From the NCBI GenBank assembly GCA_009780915.1, contig WQZD01000009.1, positions 1 through 64,000 of the forward strand: a stretch of 64,000 bases of DNA. Direction: 5' to 3'. The notes beneath the pieces were generated by a model that worked only from the letters and a program-made list of their open reading frames with translations, was not told the DNA's origin and did not search any database. Below, one piece after another: positions 9,801-18,045 of this stretch (position 1 is its first letter; every line of letters starts with the position of its first letter). A program made the translations under genes and the position numbers. Source of the stretch: Propionibacteriaceae bacterium (GTDB lineage Bacteria; Actinomycetota; Actinomycetes; Propionibacteriales; Propionibacteriaceae).

Positions 9801-12800
9801 ACCTCGACAAGAGATCCTGCGCGGACGACACCAGCATGGACCGCCACGGAGGCGACCAGCGTCGAGGTGACGGACGTGGAGCAGGACCCGTCGGGACCCG
9901 TCACGCAGGACGGCGCGTCCAGACTCGCCGGGGACGAGGGATCGAGGCGGAACCAGGCGGTCTCGCCGGGGACGGGGTTGCCGAGCGTGTCACGCATGAC
10001 GACCGTCGCCGTGTACGACTGTGAGACCGGGATCGGCGACGCCGGGGCGATCGACAAGCCGGAGCGCGCGGGGTCTGCGCTGCCGTGGGTGAACCGGATC
10101 TGGTCCAGCACCCATGTGGGAGGCCGCAGCCCAGCGATGGTCCCTCCCGCCGTGAACGTGCCCGCCCTCGTGGAGGTCCACTCCAGCACAGCCGTGCCGT
10201 CGGCGCCGGTCGTCGTGGACAGTGTGTGGGGCGTGAGGACCGACGCCACGGCGCCGACGGTCTCGTCGACGACCTCCACCGCAGCGCCCGCCACAGGATT
10301 GCCGTACACGTCGTAGGCGTACGCGACAGCCGTGTCCCGGGAGACGCCGTCGGCCACCTGGTCGTTCCACCTCATCTCGAATCTCGTCTGGTGCGTGGCG
10401 TCGACCGGGGAACAGTCGGACACGCACACCCCGCCATGGCGGAATTCCACCTCGGGCTTCTGGATCAGGTCCACGCCCGTCACCCGGGCCGACACGGTGA
10501 AGACCCCCACGAGCGAGGACGTGGCGACGAAGGTGTACGTGCCGGGCGCGGTCTCCTGGAAGCCGCCGACCCTCAAGTCCGGGACCCCTGGCGAGACTCC
10601 GGCCACCTCCACGTCGGCCGCCGTCAATGCTGTCATGGGCCTGCCGGAGCCGTCTTGCGCCACCACCGTGACGGTCACCGGCTCGCCCACGGTCTGTGAG
10701 GTGGGCGACACGGAGAGATACGAGGATCCGATGTCGATGGAATCCTTGAAGAAGCTCACGGCGACCCCCTCGGCGGGATGGATGCCCCCGGCCGGGATGG
10801 ACGCTGTGACGTGCACGACCTCGGCCTGGTCGCTGGTCGCCGTCAAAGAACAGGAGCCGTGGTCATTGGTGACGCAGGTGTTCCCTTGCGGGAACTGCGC
10901 CGACCCGGTGGCGCCGAAGGTCACCGTGTGTCCGGGGAGGGGATGACCGAACCCGTCATGGACCACGGCGGTGGCGGTCGTGAAGTCCGAGGCGGGCAAC
11001 GAGACCGGGGAGACGGCGAACGAGGACGCCTTCAGATCGGGCGGGCCGGGCTGGAAGGTGATGTCGCTGAAGCCGATGGCTCCGGCCACCTGGTCCACGC
11101 TCGCCGAGACGGGGAAGGTCCCCGTCATGGTGGAGGCGAAGGTCACCACGGCCTGCCCTGTGTCGTCGGTGGTGGCGCTCACCCGGGACGTCGTCACGCC
11201 CATGGGCGCTGTGAACGTGACGCCGGCGCCGGGGATGGGATGCCCGACCGCGTCGCGTACTGTCACCGTGCCCGTGAAGGCGGACACGCCGTCCGCCAGG
11301 ACCGGGGTGTCAGGTGTCACCACCCAGGTGGATCGGTCCAGGCTCGCCGGCCCCACTCCGAAGACTGCGTCCACGGACCCGATGGGGGTCTTCTCGAAGA
11401 AGCCCGCGACGGCGTGGGTCCCGACCTGCGTGGACGCCACCGCGGCGGTGTAGACCCCTGTCGCGGACTCCGTGAACGGCGACACGGTGACCGCATCGCC
11501 GGCGGTCGTGGTCAGCGAGGAGGCCTGGTCGTGGATGGCGTTGCCCTGGGCGTCCTGGACGGTCGCCGTGATCACATGGGAGGCGACGCCGTCAGCCAGG
11601 ACGGGGTCCGCGGAGTCGATCTCGAAAGTGATGTCGGCGGGTGGGCCGGCCACGAAATGCGCGATGTCATTGTCCCGTACGCTCACAGGATCGCCGTCGG
11701 CCAGGACGACGACCTTCTTGCCGCCCGCCCTCGTGGAGGCGATCGTCGCCGTGTACGTCCCGGGTTGGTCCGTCTCCGTGAAACCGGTCAGAGTCGTTTC
11801 GGGATAGAACACAGCGGACCGCGCTTCGAGCAGGTGGGGCATCTGGGGGATGGGGCTGTCGTCGGTGGCACGCAAGCGGGCCGTGATGACGCCGACGTCC
11901 TTCCCGTCGGCGAGGATGGGGTCGGGCGACACCGAGAACGTGGAGCGTGCCGGGTCGACCTTCACCACGGTCACCGTGATGGGTTGGACGTCGTTGCCCA
12001 CGCTCGTGTCATGGCTGTACTGGGTCGCGATGGACCCTTCGAGGACGGCGCCAGGGGTGGTGGTGGGGGGCACCTGCACAGTGAACGCGATGTCTCTCGT
12101 CTCGCCCGGGGCCATCGCCCCGGTGTCACAGGTCGCCACCTTCTGATCCTTGCTGACCGTGCACGCCTCGTCCGCCTGGGTGATCAGGGTTCCCGGAGGA
12201 GGGGTGATCACCACAGCGGCCTGATCGATCCGAGATGGCCCCTCGCTGGTCACGGTCGTCGTGAAGGGAGCCTGAGACCCTGCCAGGACGACCCGCTTCA
12301 CCCCTGTGGGGTGCAGATCGGTGAACATGGCGATGCCGAGGCACTCTCCGAAGCGGGAGTGCGCCCCGTCCATCTCGTACCCCAGCACAGTCGACAAGGA
12401 CTGGTAACTGACGTTGGTCGCGTCATTCGTCTGCGCACGCGCGTTGGCGGGCACCGAGCACTCGGAGTTGCCCGTCACGGTGTCCACGTGTGCGACTTCC
12501 GCCCGGATCTGACAGCTCTCCCTCTTGTCGATGCTCGCTCCCACGATCTGGCTCTCGCCGGTCTGGATGTTGTATGACACCCCTCCTTGCAGCGTGATCG
12601 TGTCCAGGCGCTCCCCTGGTTTCGACGCGGACAGGGAGAGGACCGGGCCGGGCTTCACATGGGCCAGGATCTCCTTGTCCGTCACGTGAGCCAGATCCTG
12701 CGCCGTGATCTGCTTGTCGGCGAATCCGCAGTTGCTCTCCGCGTCCGGGCCTTCGACGATGGCGCCCGTGAAGTACAGGTTCGAGGGCAGGGTGTCCTTG

Positions 12801-14080
12801 AAGCCGACCCCGCTCATGTGGGTCTTGTCGGTTTCCAGAGTGAACACGGCTTCCGTGGTCCCCTCGAACGGCATGGGATTGGGGGTGAAGGACTTGTGCA
12901 CGTTCGCGGCCACGCTCCCACCGGTGTAGAAGACCGACCCCACTGTGAAGGCGTTGCGATGGGACAAGTCGCCCACAGAGTCGGCGTAATAGGAGTGGCC
13001 CGTGCAGGCGGTCGGGTCGGACAGGCTCGGGTTGACCGCGATGGGCCACACCACCAGGCGGTAGTACCCTGGGCCGTCCCCGGCGAAGTCCAACTCCCCG
13101 TTCGCCGACAGATCGATCAGCGTCGTCCCGAAGGCGGGTTGGGGTGTCGTGTACGCGGAACTCGTCGGCGTGATCGTCTTCTTCACCGGAGAGGGAGTCA
13201 ACAGGGCCGGCGTGCCGTCATTGCGGAGCCACTGGTAGTAGAACGACGTCGCCGACGTGCAGGCCCCCGCAGATTTCGCCGCGTCGTTGGAAGCCCAGGG
13301 AGAGACGAAGGTCACGAACATCTTGCCCTTCGGCACCACCGGATCGGCGTCGTTGATGACATACCCCCAGGGCGTCTGGGCGTTGGGCAGGCCCCACTGC
13401 CTATCCCACCCCACGATGGCGGAGACTTTCTTCTGGGAGTCGGGCGCGTACAGAGTCGACGTGTCGAAGACGGTGACCTTGTACTGATAGGAGAAGTACT
13501 GCCAGGAGTCCCCCACCTTGACGCCGGCTTGCATGGTCACGGGCAGGGAGTACGGCGCCGAGCCCGTCAGGGGGCTGGTCTGGTCGTACCGCCCGGAGAG
13601 GTCGCCCTGCATCGAGATGGTGACGCGGTCCACAGGTCCGAATTTGTCGATGCGGATGATCCGGTACTGCTGATCGATGTCCTGGTTGCGCAGGTTGGCG
13701 GTGGGGATCAAGCCGCCGGCGTCTATCCACCAGCCGCCTTGGTTCTGGCTTTGGGCCTCGATCCCCGGACCATACGTCCCCTTGAAGGTGCCGTCGTTGT
13801 CATACTTCAGACTCAGCCCTCTGCCGTCGGCCTTCACTGTGCCGGAGGGGACCTCCATGACGAAGTCCAAGCGGAACTCGGAGTCGGAATCGCCTCCGGA
13901 GGCGAAGAACTTGTCGAACTTCCCCAACACCTGCACCAACCGAACCTGCGATGGGGCCGCCTGCGCCACGCTGGTGATCGACGACCATCCCGCCAACACC
14001 CCGGAGACCATCATCGTCACCGCGATCAGTGAAGCGACCACACTCCTGGTCGTCCACCGACTCGCTATCGTCCTCGCCAC
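6875..14080 (-). CDS. Giant secreted, membrane-anchored surface protein with about 14 Ig-like (invasin/Big-type) modules
   Basis: 2401 residues from a GTG at 14080 that has AGGAAAGG about 8 bases upstream; a TTG six codons earlier has no such site. Signal peptide 1-41 (cleavage after A-Q-A). Residues about 42-600 are a unique extracellular head with several Cys. A DUF11-like domain follows (about 600-705). Then come roughly 100-residue beta modules of the bacterial Ig/invasin type to about 2085, recognised by repeated A-D-G, D-x-x-G-N-P-V and S-T-x-A-G signatures. Five C-V-x-x-C elements recur near 1222, 1452, 1658, 1873 and 2092. Three further Ig-like repeats (P-G-A-T-V-T-V type) precede one membrane helix (about 2377-2394) and a short basic tail. 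V-P-T-G-G before the helix is not a good LPXTG site. Likely an adhesin or surface-layer stalk; the ligand is unknown. Confidence 0.85.
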   Translation of the reverse strand: MARTIASRWTTRSVVASLIAVTMMVSGVLAGWSSITSVAQAAPSQVRLVQVLGKFDKFFASGGDSDSEFRLDFVMEVPSGTVKADGRGLSLKYDNDGTFKGTYGPGIEAQSQNQGGWWIDAGGLIPTANLRNQDIDQQYRIIRIDKFGPVDRVTISMQGDLSGRYDQTSPLTGSAPYSLPVTMQAGVKVGDSWQYFSYQYKVTVFDTSTLYAPDSQKKVSAIVGWDRQWGLPNAQTPWGYVINDADPVVPKGKMFVTFVSPWASNDAAKSAGACTSATSFYYQWLRNDGTPALLTPSPVKKTITPTSSAYTTPQPAFGTTLIDLSANGELDFAGDGPGYYRLVVWPIAVNPSLSDPTACTGHSYYADSVGDLSHRNAFTVGSVFYTGGSVAANVHKSFTPNPMPFEGTTEAVFTLETDKTHMSGVGFKDTLPSNLYFTGAIVEGPDAESNCGFADKQITAQDLAHVTDKEILAHVKPGPVLSLSASKPGERLDTITLQGGVSYNIQTGESQIVGASIDKRESCQIRAEVAHVDTVTGNSECSVPANARAQTNDATNVSYQSLSTVLGYEMDGAHSRFGECLGIAMFTDLHPTGVKRVVLAGSQAPFTTTVTSEGPSRIDQAAVVITPPPGTLITQADEACTVSKDQKVATCDTGAMAPGETRDIAFTVQVPPTTTPGAVLEGSIATQYSHDTSVGNDVQPITVTVVKVDPARSTFSVSPDPILADGKDVGVITARLRATDDSPIPQMPHLLEARSAVFYPETTLTGFTETDQPGTYTATIASTRAGGKKVVVLADGDPVSVRDNDIAHFVAGPPADITFEIDSADPVLADGVASHVITATVQDAQGNAIHDQASSLTTTAGDAVTVSPFTESATGVYTAAVASTQVGTHAVAGFFEKTPIGSVDAVFGVGPASLDRSTWVVTPDTPVLADGVSAFTGTVTVRDAVGHPIPGAGVTFTAPMGVTTSRVSATTDDTGQAVVTFASTMTGTFPVSASVDQVAGAIGFSDITFQPGPPDLKASSFAVSPVSLPASDFTTATAVVHDGFGHPLPGHTVTFGATGSAQFPQGNTCVTNDHGSCSLTATSDQAEVVHVTASIPAGGIHPAEGVAVSFFKDSIDIGSSYLSVSPTSQTVGEPVTVTVVAQDGSGRPMTALTAADVEVAGVSPGVPDLRVGGFQETAPGTYTFVATSSLVGVFTVSARVTGVDLIQKPEVEFRHGGVCVSDCSPVDATHQTRFEMRWNDQVADGVSRDTAVAYAYDVYGNPVAGAAVEVVDETVGAVASVLTPHTLSTTTGADGTAVLEWTSTRAGTFTAGGTIAGLRPPTWVLDQIRFTHGSADPARSGLSIAPASPIPVSQSYTATVVMRDTLGNPVPGETAWFRLDPSSPASLDAPSCVTGPDGSCSTSVTSTLVASVAVHAGVVRAGSLVEVAGDGDVSRGSPQSVEFVAGPVCVDGCSPVDPSHVTRVVVTKDGARADGRQANEATVHAFDAYGNPVAGLTPVVTPFSPALVAGPVEATGADGSSVIPFTSTSAGAHRAWVSVGSLVLPGSPVQMTFASGSADPGTSTLSIDPQHAQEVGSTFTVTAHLRDAHGNPVDGAVASFPEVDHLRFTSTTCTSGAQGDCQVSVSSTRAGDYIVHAQVADGPIPTTVQARFTPSRVCVSGCETTDPSRKTRVDVTVNDQDADGRATDQVTVWAFDTWGNPVEGAPVASTTRAQGLGIQPDIDPTGPDGSSSVWYASTTPGAHQADVTISSLAPPGSPVELRFRSGGVDAAASTLEVSPPTQTAGAPVRVTVSVRDTFGAVLTGLDPSVVRVVGQASGLPDLTVTDVQETAPGVYTLSATSYQAGVFTVSAEVLGVALQGRPEVAFLSGGVCVSDCTPVDSRDVTRVQVVVDGAQANKAAANLAQVFAFDRFGNPVTGATVASHVSHPGVEVVSPLPRTGPDGTAMIEYRSSKAGQVTAWVTVASMVPATATSMDGTTTADGSIQMTFGSGTADPSHSSLSIAPATSQEVGSPFTVTAHLRDAHDNPVAGAVAQFPPVAGVDFSHTACTSDEAGECSISIVSTVQGTHTISAALDHRPIANTVDAVYTAASVCVEGCEPAAPTIQSPHDSDVSNSRPLVVTGVGDSPGATVIVRDGDEQVCVATVAEDLTWSCSAVLDDGDHRLTAVERTPDGAVSQPSPGILVTVDTVPPEPPTITTANMTSIGGSAEPGATVTVTYPKEDGSCGTVTTSVNEDGSWVVPTPEDATDGGISAVVTDPAGNESQPGEAVLDVTPPHPPVMNPSNGSEITGTGEPGTSVTVTDENGTPVAGCETVEVDQDGQFACRPWTPLPPGTEIWVTATDEAGNHSTPVRAQILTPQMEVQVPTGGRVDSARIPGWVVVILGSLGVGAGVVSRHMATPE
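7790..10430 (-). repeat. Modular protein repeats: five Cys-x3-Cys linkers and paired Ig modules
   Basis: Inside the surface protein, a short element V-C-V-x-x-C-x-P-x-D recurs five times at 205-230 residue spacing. Each opens an A-type module (A-F-D-x-x-G-N-P-V), followed by either a B-type module (T-V-T-A-H-L-R-D-A-H type, with its own Cys pair) or a C-type module (G-L-P-D-L-T-V, Q-E-T-A-P-G). The order reads C-A-B-A-B-A-C-A-B. The copies differ at DNA level, so this is old duplication and shuffling. Confidence 0.75.
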
Positions 14081-14488
14081 ACTCGTCCCTTTCCTCAATA
14101 AAACTCATCAACTCGTGACATGACAGCACGGCATGACCTCGGCACATCCCATCGACGCCTACCGCATGGCTGTGATCACCACAAACTCTCCCAGTTTGAT
14201 TCAAATATATTTACGATCTTAACCGAGATGGATAGATCTGTCACCCCCTTAATAGTGCTTGACAACTGGTTATTTTCACCATATGGAGTCGCGGCTTCGG
14301 CAATGATTATAATGTTTGTAATAGTTTCAACTAGCGAAAGGACGCTAGGGCGCCATAGGGGGCACGCCGCCGCACGATGGATGGTCGCGGGCGCGATAGA
14401 TTCAGTTATTGCGAATCATTTCATGCGTCAAGCACCAAGGCGCGCCGGGTGTCCCCCGGGGACACGTGATGCGAGGAAGCCCGTGGAG
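14081..14488. promoter_or_regulatory. 408-bp AT-rich intergenic region upstream of the giant surface-protein gene
   Basis: No gene is supported. About 14190-14340 is far richer in A+T than anything else in the window. On the minus strand TATAAT (14311-14306) with a weak -35 (TAGTTG, 16 bp away) could start a leader of about 220 bases for the surface-protein gene. On the plus strand TTGACA (14259-14264), 17 bp and TATGGA (14282-14287) look like a promoter, but no plus-strand gene follows. A 127-codon plus-strand reading frame here looks random. Confidence 0.45.
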
Positions 14489-15769
14489 TCAGATCAGCGC
14501 TGAGGACCCCAGGGACGCGGGCGCGACCCAGCGGGCGTAGGCCTCATCCGTGAGCCCGCCGTGCGTGATCATGTCCTTGTACATCCACCCCGACTCTTTG
14601 ACCCGCCGCTCCTGGGTCTCATAGTCCAACCAGACCAGCCCGAACCGGGGCCGTTCCCCTTCGATCCACTCCCAGTTGTCGGTGAAGCACCAGTGGTAAT
14701 ACCTCTCCACCGGGGCGTGGGACCCCGTGAGGGCCCTCAGATGCTCGAAGAGGTATCGCGGACGGAAGGCGTCGGCGCCGTCGGCCGTCCCATTCTCCGT
14801 GATGTAGATCGGGCCGGGGTAGCGTCGCGCGACCATGCCCACCAGACGAGCCAGTCCGTCCGGGTAGATCTCCCACCCCAGGTCGTTGACATCGGCGCCA
14901 GGACGGGTCCCTTCCTGGGCCCCCGTCACCCAGGACCGGGTGTAGTAGTTGATGCCGCAGAAGTCGTAGTACCGCCCTGGTCTCACACTGGACGACCCCG
15001 TCAGCGGAAGACGGAAGCGTCCGTAGGACATGGCGTCCAGCATGGCCCCCTGGAAGAGGTGGGCCAAGGTCGCCGCCCCGACGCGGTCGACCGGGTTGCG
15101 CGGGTTCGCGGGGTCGAAGACCCGCAGATGGTTGGCCACCCCGACCCTGGCGGCGGGCTGGATCGCGTGGATCATCATGTAGGCGCGGATATGCGCCTGC
15201 GCGAGGTGGCTCATCACCGACATGGCCCGCCCCATCGATTTCTGTCCGGGAGGCCAGTCGCCGAAGACGTACGCCTGGGTCGCGTACACGTTGGGCTCGT
15301 TGATGGTGATCCACTCGGTGACGAGGTCGTCGAACTCGGTCACGACGCGCTTGACGTACCTCAGGAACGCGGGGATCGCCTCGGGACGCGTCCATGCGCC
15401 GCGCTCCTCGAGCCATCCGGGATTGTTGAAATGGTGCAGGGTGACCAGTGGGGTGATCCCGGCCCGCCTCAGAGCCTGCAGCTCGTGGCGGTAGTGGGCC
15501 AGGGCCGTGGAGTCGAAGACCCCCTCCTCCGGCTCGATCCGAGCCCATTCCAGGCCCATACGGTAATGGCGCACTCCCAGGTCGCTCAGCACGGCGATGT
15601 CCTCATCGACCCGGTTCCAGTGATCGGCCGCCCGGGCTGGACTCGACCCGTCCTTGACTCTCCCGGGCTGAGCGGCCCATCGGTGCCAGTTGGTGTCGGC
15701 GTCGCCGCCCTCGATCTGCGTGGCGGCCGTGGCCACGCCCAATTCCAGTGAACCCAGGTCCAGCTTCAT
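14489..15769 (-). CDS. Glycoside hydrolase family 1 beta-glucosidase-like enzyme
   Basis: 426 residues, slightly short for GH1 (usually 440-480). It hydrolyses beta-linked glycosides with retention. Acid/base Glu158 lies in T-I-N-E-P-N and nucleophile Glu325 in Y-I-T-E-N-G. His-Phe-Asn-Asn (112-116) and the C-terminal W-E-W-I-E-G-E-R-P-R-F-G match the sugar-binding aglycone/glycone residues; no phosphate-binding S-x-K-Y loop of 6-phospho enzymes is seen. There is no signal peptide, so it is cytosolic. It starts 26 bp from a divergent DUF885 gene. The exact sugar (glucose, galactose, fucose) cannot be fixed from sequence. Confidence 0.88.
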   Translation of the reverse strand: MKLDLGSLELGVATAATQIEGGDADTNWHRWAAQPGRVKDGSSPARAADHWNRVDEDIAVLSDLGVRHYRMGLEWARIEPEEGVFDSTALAHYRHELQALRRAGITPLVTLHHFNNPGWLEERGAWTRPEAIPAFLRYVKRVVTEFDDLVTEWITINEPNVYATQAYVFGDWPPGQKSMGRAMSVMSHLAQAHIRAYMMIHAIQPAARVGVANHLRVFDPANPRNPVDRVGAATLAHLFQGAMLDAMSYGRFRLPLTGSSSVRPGRYYDFCGINYYTRSWVTGAQEGTRPGADVNDLGWEIYPDGLARLVGMVARRYPGPIYITENGTADGADAFRPRYLFEHLRALTGSHAPVERYYHWCFTDNWEWIEGERPRFGLVWLDYETQERRVKESGWMYKDMITHGGLTDEAYARWVAPASLGSSALI

Positions 15770-15795
15770 GCCACCAGCGTACTATGCTTGCCTGC
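15770..15795. promoter_or_regulatory. Compact divergent promoter between the GH1 and DUF885 genes
   Basis: Only 26 bp separate two opposed ATGs. The self-complementary core GTACTA/TAGTAC gives each strand a -10 candidate: plus TATGCT (15783-15788, 7 bases from the ATG) or TACTAT (15780-15785); minus TAGTAC (15784-15779, 9 bases from the ATG). Neither side has a Shine-Dalgarno, so both messages are probably (nearly) leaderless and compete for polymerase. Confidence 0.45.
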
Positions 15796-17469
15796 ATGAC
15801 CCCACGTACCCCCACACCTGTCGACGCCATCGCTGACAAGCACTTCGACGAGGTCGTCGCCCTGAGCCCCCTCATGATGACCAGCCTGGGCTTGGACGAG
15901 CGCCAAGACGAGCTCGACGACTTCAGCCCCCGGGGCAGCGACGCCCATTGCCGCGCCGCCCGGACGGCCCTGCGCGCCCTGAGCGAGACGACGCCGATGG
16001 ACGACACGGACACGGTCACGGTCGCCGCCATGAGAGAACGGCTCGGACTGAGGCTGGAGACCCATGACGCCGCGGCGGATCTGATGGACGTGTCGAACAT
16101 CGCCTCCGGCTTGCACTCCATCCGTGAGATCTTCGACCTGATGCCCACCGCGACCGACCAGAACTGGGCCACCCTCGCCCGCCGCCTGCACGCGGTCCCG
16201 ACCGCCGTCGACGGCTGGCTGGAATCCCAGTCGGCGGGGATCGAGGCCGGACACCGTCCCGCGATCCGGCAGGTCAACGCCTTGGCCGACCAATGCGAAG
16301 GCTGGATCGCCCCGCGCGGTTTCTTCGACCGCCTGCTCGAGCGCGCCGACGCCTCCTGCGAGGACCTCTCCACGACCACTCGTGAGTCCTTGGCACAGGG
16401 GGTCGCCGTGGCGACGACGGCGTACGCCCATGCGATCACCCGCTTGCGCGACGCCATCGCTCCCCTGGCCGTCGATCAGGACGCCGTGGGCGTGTCCCGC
16501 TATCGACTCGCCTCGCGCCACTTCCTCGGGATGACCGTGGACCTGGAGGAGACCTACCGCTGGGGGCTCGACCAGGTCGCGCAGCTCAACGCCCGTCAAG
16601 AGGAACTGTGCTCTCGCCTGCGCCCCGGAATGACCGTGGCCGAGACGAAGAAGGCCCTCGACCAGGACCCCGCGTACCTGCTCCACGGCAGCGACGCGAT
16701 GAGGACCTGGATGCAGACCAAGGCCGACGAGGCCGTCGCCCACCTTCATGGCGCCCATTTCGACATTCCTCTGCCCGCCCAGCGCATCGAGTGCATGATC
16801 GCCCCCACCCATGACGGCGGCATCTATTACACCGAGCCGAGCGAGGACTTCGTCCGTCCCGGGCGGATGTGGTGGTCCGTGCCCGAGGAGCAGACCACCT
16901 TCTCCACCTGGCGTGAGCTGACGACGGTGTACCACGAGGGAGTCCCCGGGCACCACCTGCAGATCTCGGCGGCGATCAGCAACCGGGAGTCGCTGAACAC
17001 GTGGCGGCGATCCGGGATCTGGGTCTCCGGCCACGGCGAGGGCTGGGCCCTGTACGCCGAGCAGCTGATGGCCGACCTCGGCTACCTGGACGATCCCGCC
17101 ATGATGCTCGGCATGCTGGACGGGCAGGCGATGAGGGCCGTGCGTGTGGTGATCGACATCGGCATGCACTGCGGCTTCGCCGCCCCCACGGAAGTCGGCG
17201 GCGGAGAATGGACCTTCGAGAAGGCCTTGGCGTACTTCAACGCCAACGTGGCCATGGACCCGGCCGTCGCCCGCTTCGAGGTCATGCGCTACTTCGGGTG
17301 GCCCGGACAAGCCCCCGCGTACAAGATCGGCCAACGCGTGTGGACCGACATCCGCGACGCGAGGCGCCGACGCGACGGGTCCGCCTTCGACCTGAAGGCC
17401 TTCCACGCCCAAGCCCTCAACCTCGGCGCCCTCGGACTCGACACCCTACGCTCCGCCCTGGAGAGCTGA
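15796..17469 (+). CDS. DUF885 family protein, putative zinc metallopeptidase
   Basis: 557 residues, normal for DUF885. The C-terminal half holds H-E-G-V-P-G-H-H (380-387), an HExxH-like zinc motif as in thermolysin-fold peptidases, and G-E-G-W-A-L-Y-A-E (414-422), whose Glu could be the third ligand. No signal peptide is seen, so it is probably cytosolic and may act on peptides. The substrate is unknown. The ATG at 15796 is chosen because TATGCT ends 7 bases upstream; an ATG at 15784 is possible. The family's activity is largely inferred, so treat the peptidase label as tentative. Confidence 0.85.
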   Translation: MTPRTPTPVDAIADKHFDEVVALSPLMMTSLGLDERQDELDDFSPRGSDAHCRAARTALRALSETTPMDDTDTVTVAAMRERLGLRLETHDAAADLMDVSNIASGLHSIREIFDLMPTATDQNWATLARRLHAVPTAVDGWLESQSAGIEAGHRPAIRQVNALADQCEGWIAPRGFFDRLLERADASCEDLSTTTRESLAQGVAVATTAYAHAITRLRDAIAPLAVDQDAVGVSRYRLASRHFLGMTVDLEETYRWGLDQVAQLNARQEELCSRLRPGMTVAETKKALDQDPAYLLHGSDAMRTWMQTKADEAVAHLHGAHFDIPLPAQRIECMIAPTHDGGIYYTEPSEDFVRPGRMWWSVPEEQTTFSTWRELTTVYHEGVPGHHLQISAAISNRESLNTWRRSGIWVSGHGEGWALYAEQLMADLGYLDDPAMMLGMLDGQAMRAVRVVIDIGMHCGFAAPTEVGGGEWTFEKALAYFNANVAMDPAVARFEVMRYFGWPGQAPAYKIGQRVWTDIRDARRRRDGSAFDLKAFHAQALNLGALGLDTLRSALES

Positions 17470-17635
17470 GATCTATGGGAAGTGTGGCGTATGCCTGTGG
17501 GCTGTCGCTGCCGTCGTCATGCCCGCCTCAATGCTGAAGGTGACTGGCATGACACCAACGACCGAGCAAGAAGCCGCAGCTGGATCATCCGACCTGATAT
17601 CATGCCATCTTGCACGTAGGAGGCGCATTCGCTGG

Positions 17636-18004
17636 ATGTTTCGCCGGTGGTGGATAGTCCCCATCATTGGCGTCATGGCAGTGTTCTCTCTTGCCTCATG
17701 CGCTGAACCATCAATGGGACATATCGCTGGCGTCGTCACATGGCAGTCAGGTTCAGTCAGTCCCACACCACAACCAGTGACCACCACGGTGACCGCCATC
17801 CAATCAGGCGCCCATACAGGTCAGACCTGGTCAGTGGACACTGCCAGTGACGGCTCATTCACGCTCGATCTTCCACCCGGAAAGTACGAGGTGACCGCAA
17901 TCGTGCCCCATCAAGAGGGACCAGCCACTCAAAGCCAGCCGCAATCTGTCACGGTCAGAGCGGGCAGAACAACCCGTTCCGACATCAGCTTCTACTTTCC
18001 CTGA
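17636..18004 (+). CDS. Small lipoprotein with a carboxypeptidase-regulatory-like (Ig-type) domain
   Basis: 122 residues from the ATG at 17636. The first 25 form a lipoprotein signal: M-F-R-R-W-W, a hydrophobic core, then lipobox L-A-S-C. The mature part has H-I-A-G-V-V-T and a later D-G-S-F-T-L-D-L-P-P-G-K-Y-E-V-T segment, the hallmark of the carboxypeptidase regulatory-like beta sandwich. AGGAGG lies 12 bases upstream, a long spacing, so an upstream non-ATG start is possible. Its base composition is less GC-rich than its neighbours, which may mean recent arrival. It converges with the GH94 gene; no function can be given. Confidence 0.65.
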   Translation: MFRRWWIVPIIGVMAVFSLASCAEPSMGHIAGVVTWQSGSVSPTPQPVTTTVTAIQSGAHTGQTWSVDTASDGSFTLDLPPGKYEVTAIVPHQEGPATQSQPQSVTVRAGRTTRSDISFYFP

Positions 18005-18045
18005 TAGCCAGTTGCCCGATCCCATTCGCCCCGAATCCAGCAGGA

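Noticed and set aside
7040-14032. Several long plus-strand frames opposite the giant surface protein
   Set aside because: Repetitive Arg/Gly/His-rich products without starts or domains; they mirror the Ig repeats on the real strand.
14081-14098. TTG at 14098 as start of the giant protein
   Set aside because: There is no ribosome-binding site in front of it; the GTG at 14080 has AGGAAAGG at good spacing.
14120-14503. 127-codon plus-strand frame in the AT-rich region
   Set aside because: No ribosome-binding site, no domain, and its composition changes abruptly along its length with the local GC content.
15766-17412. 548-codon minus-strand frame opposite the DUF885 gene
   Set aside because: No domain and a Gly/Val/Arg-rich composition, while the plus strand encodes a clear HExxH-type family protein.
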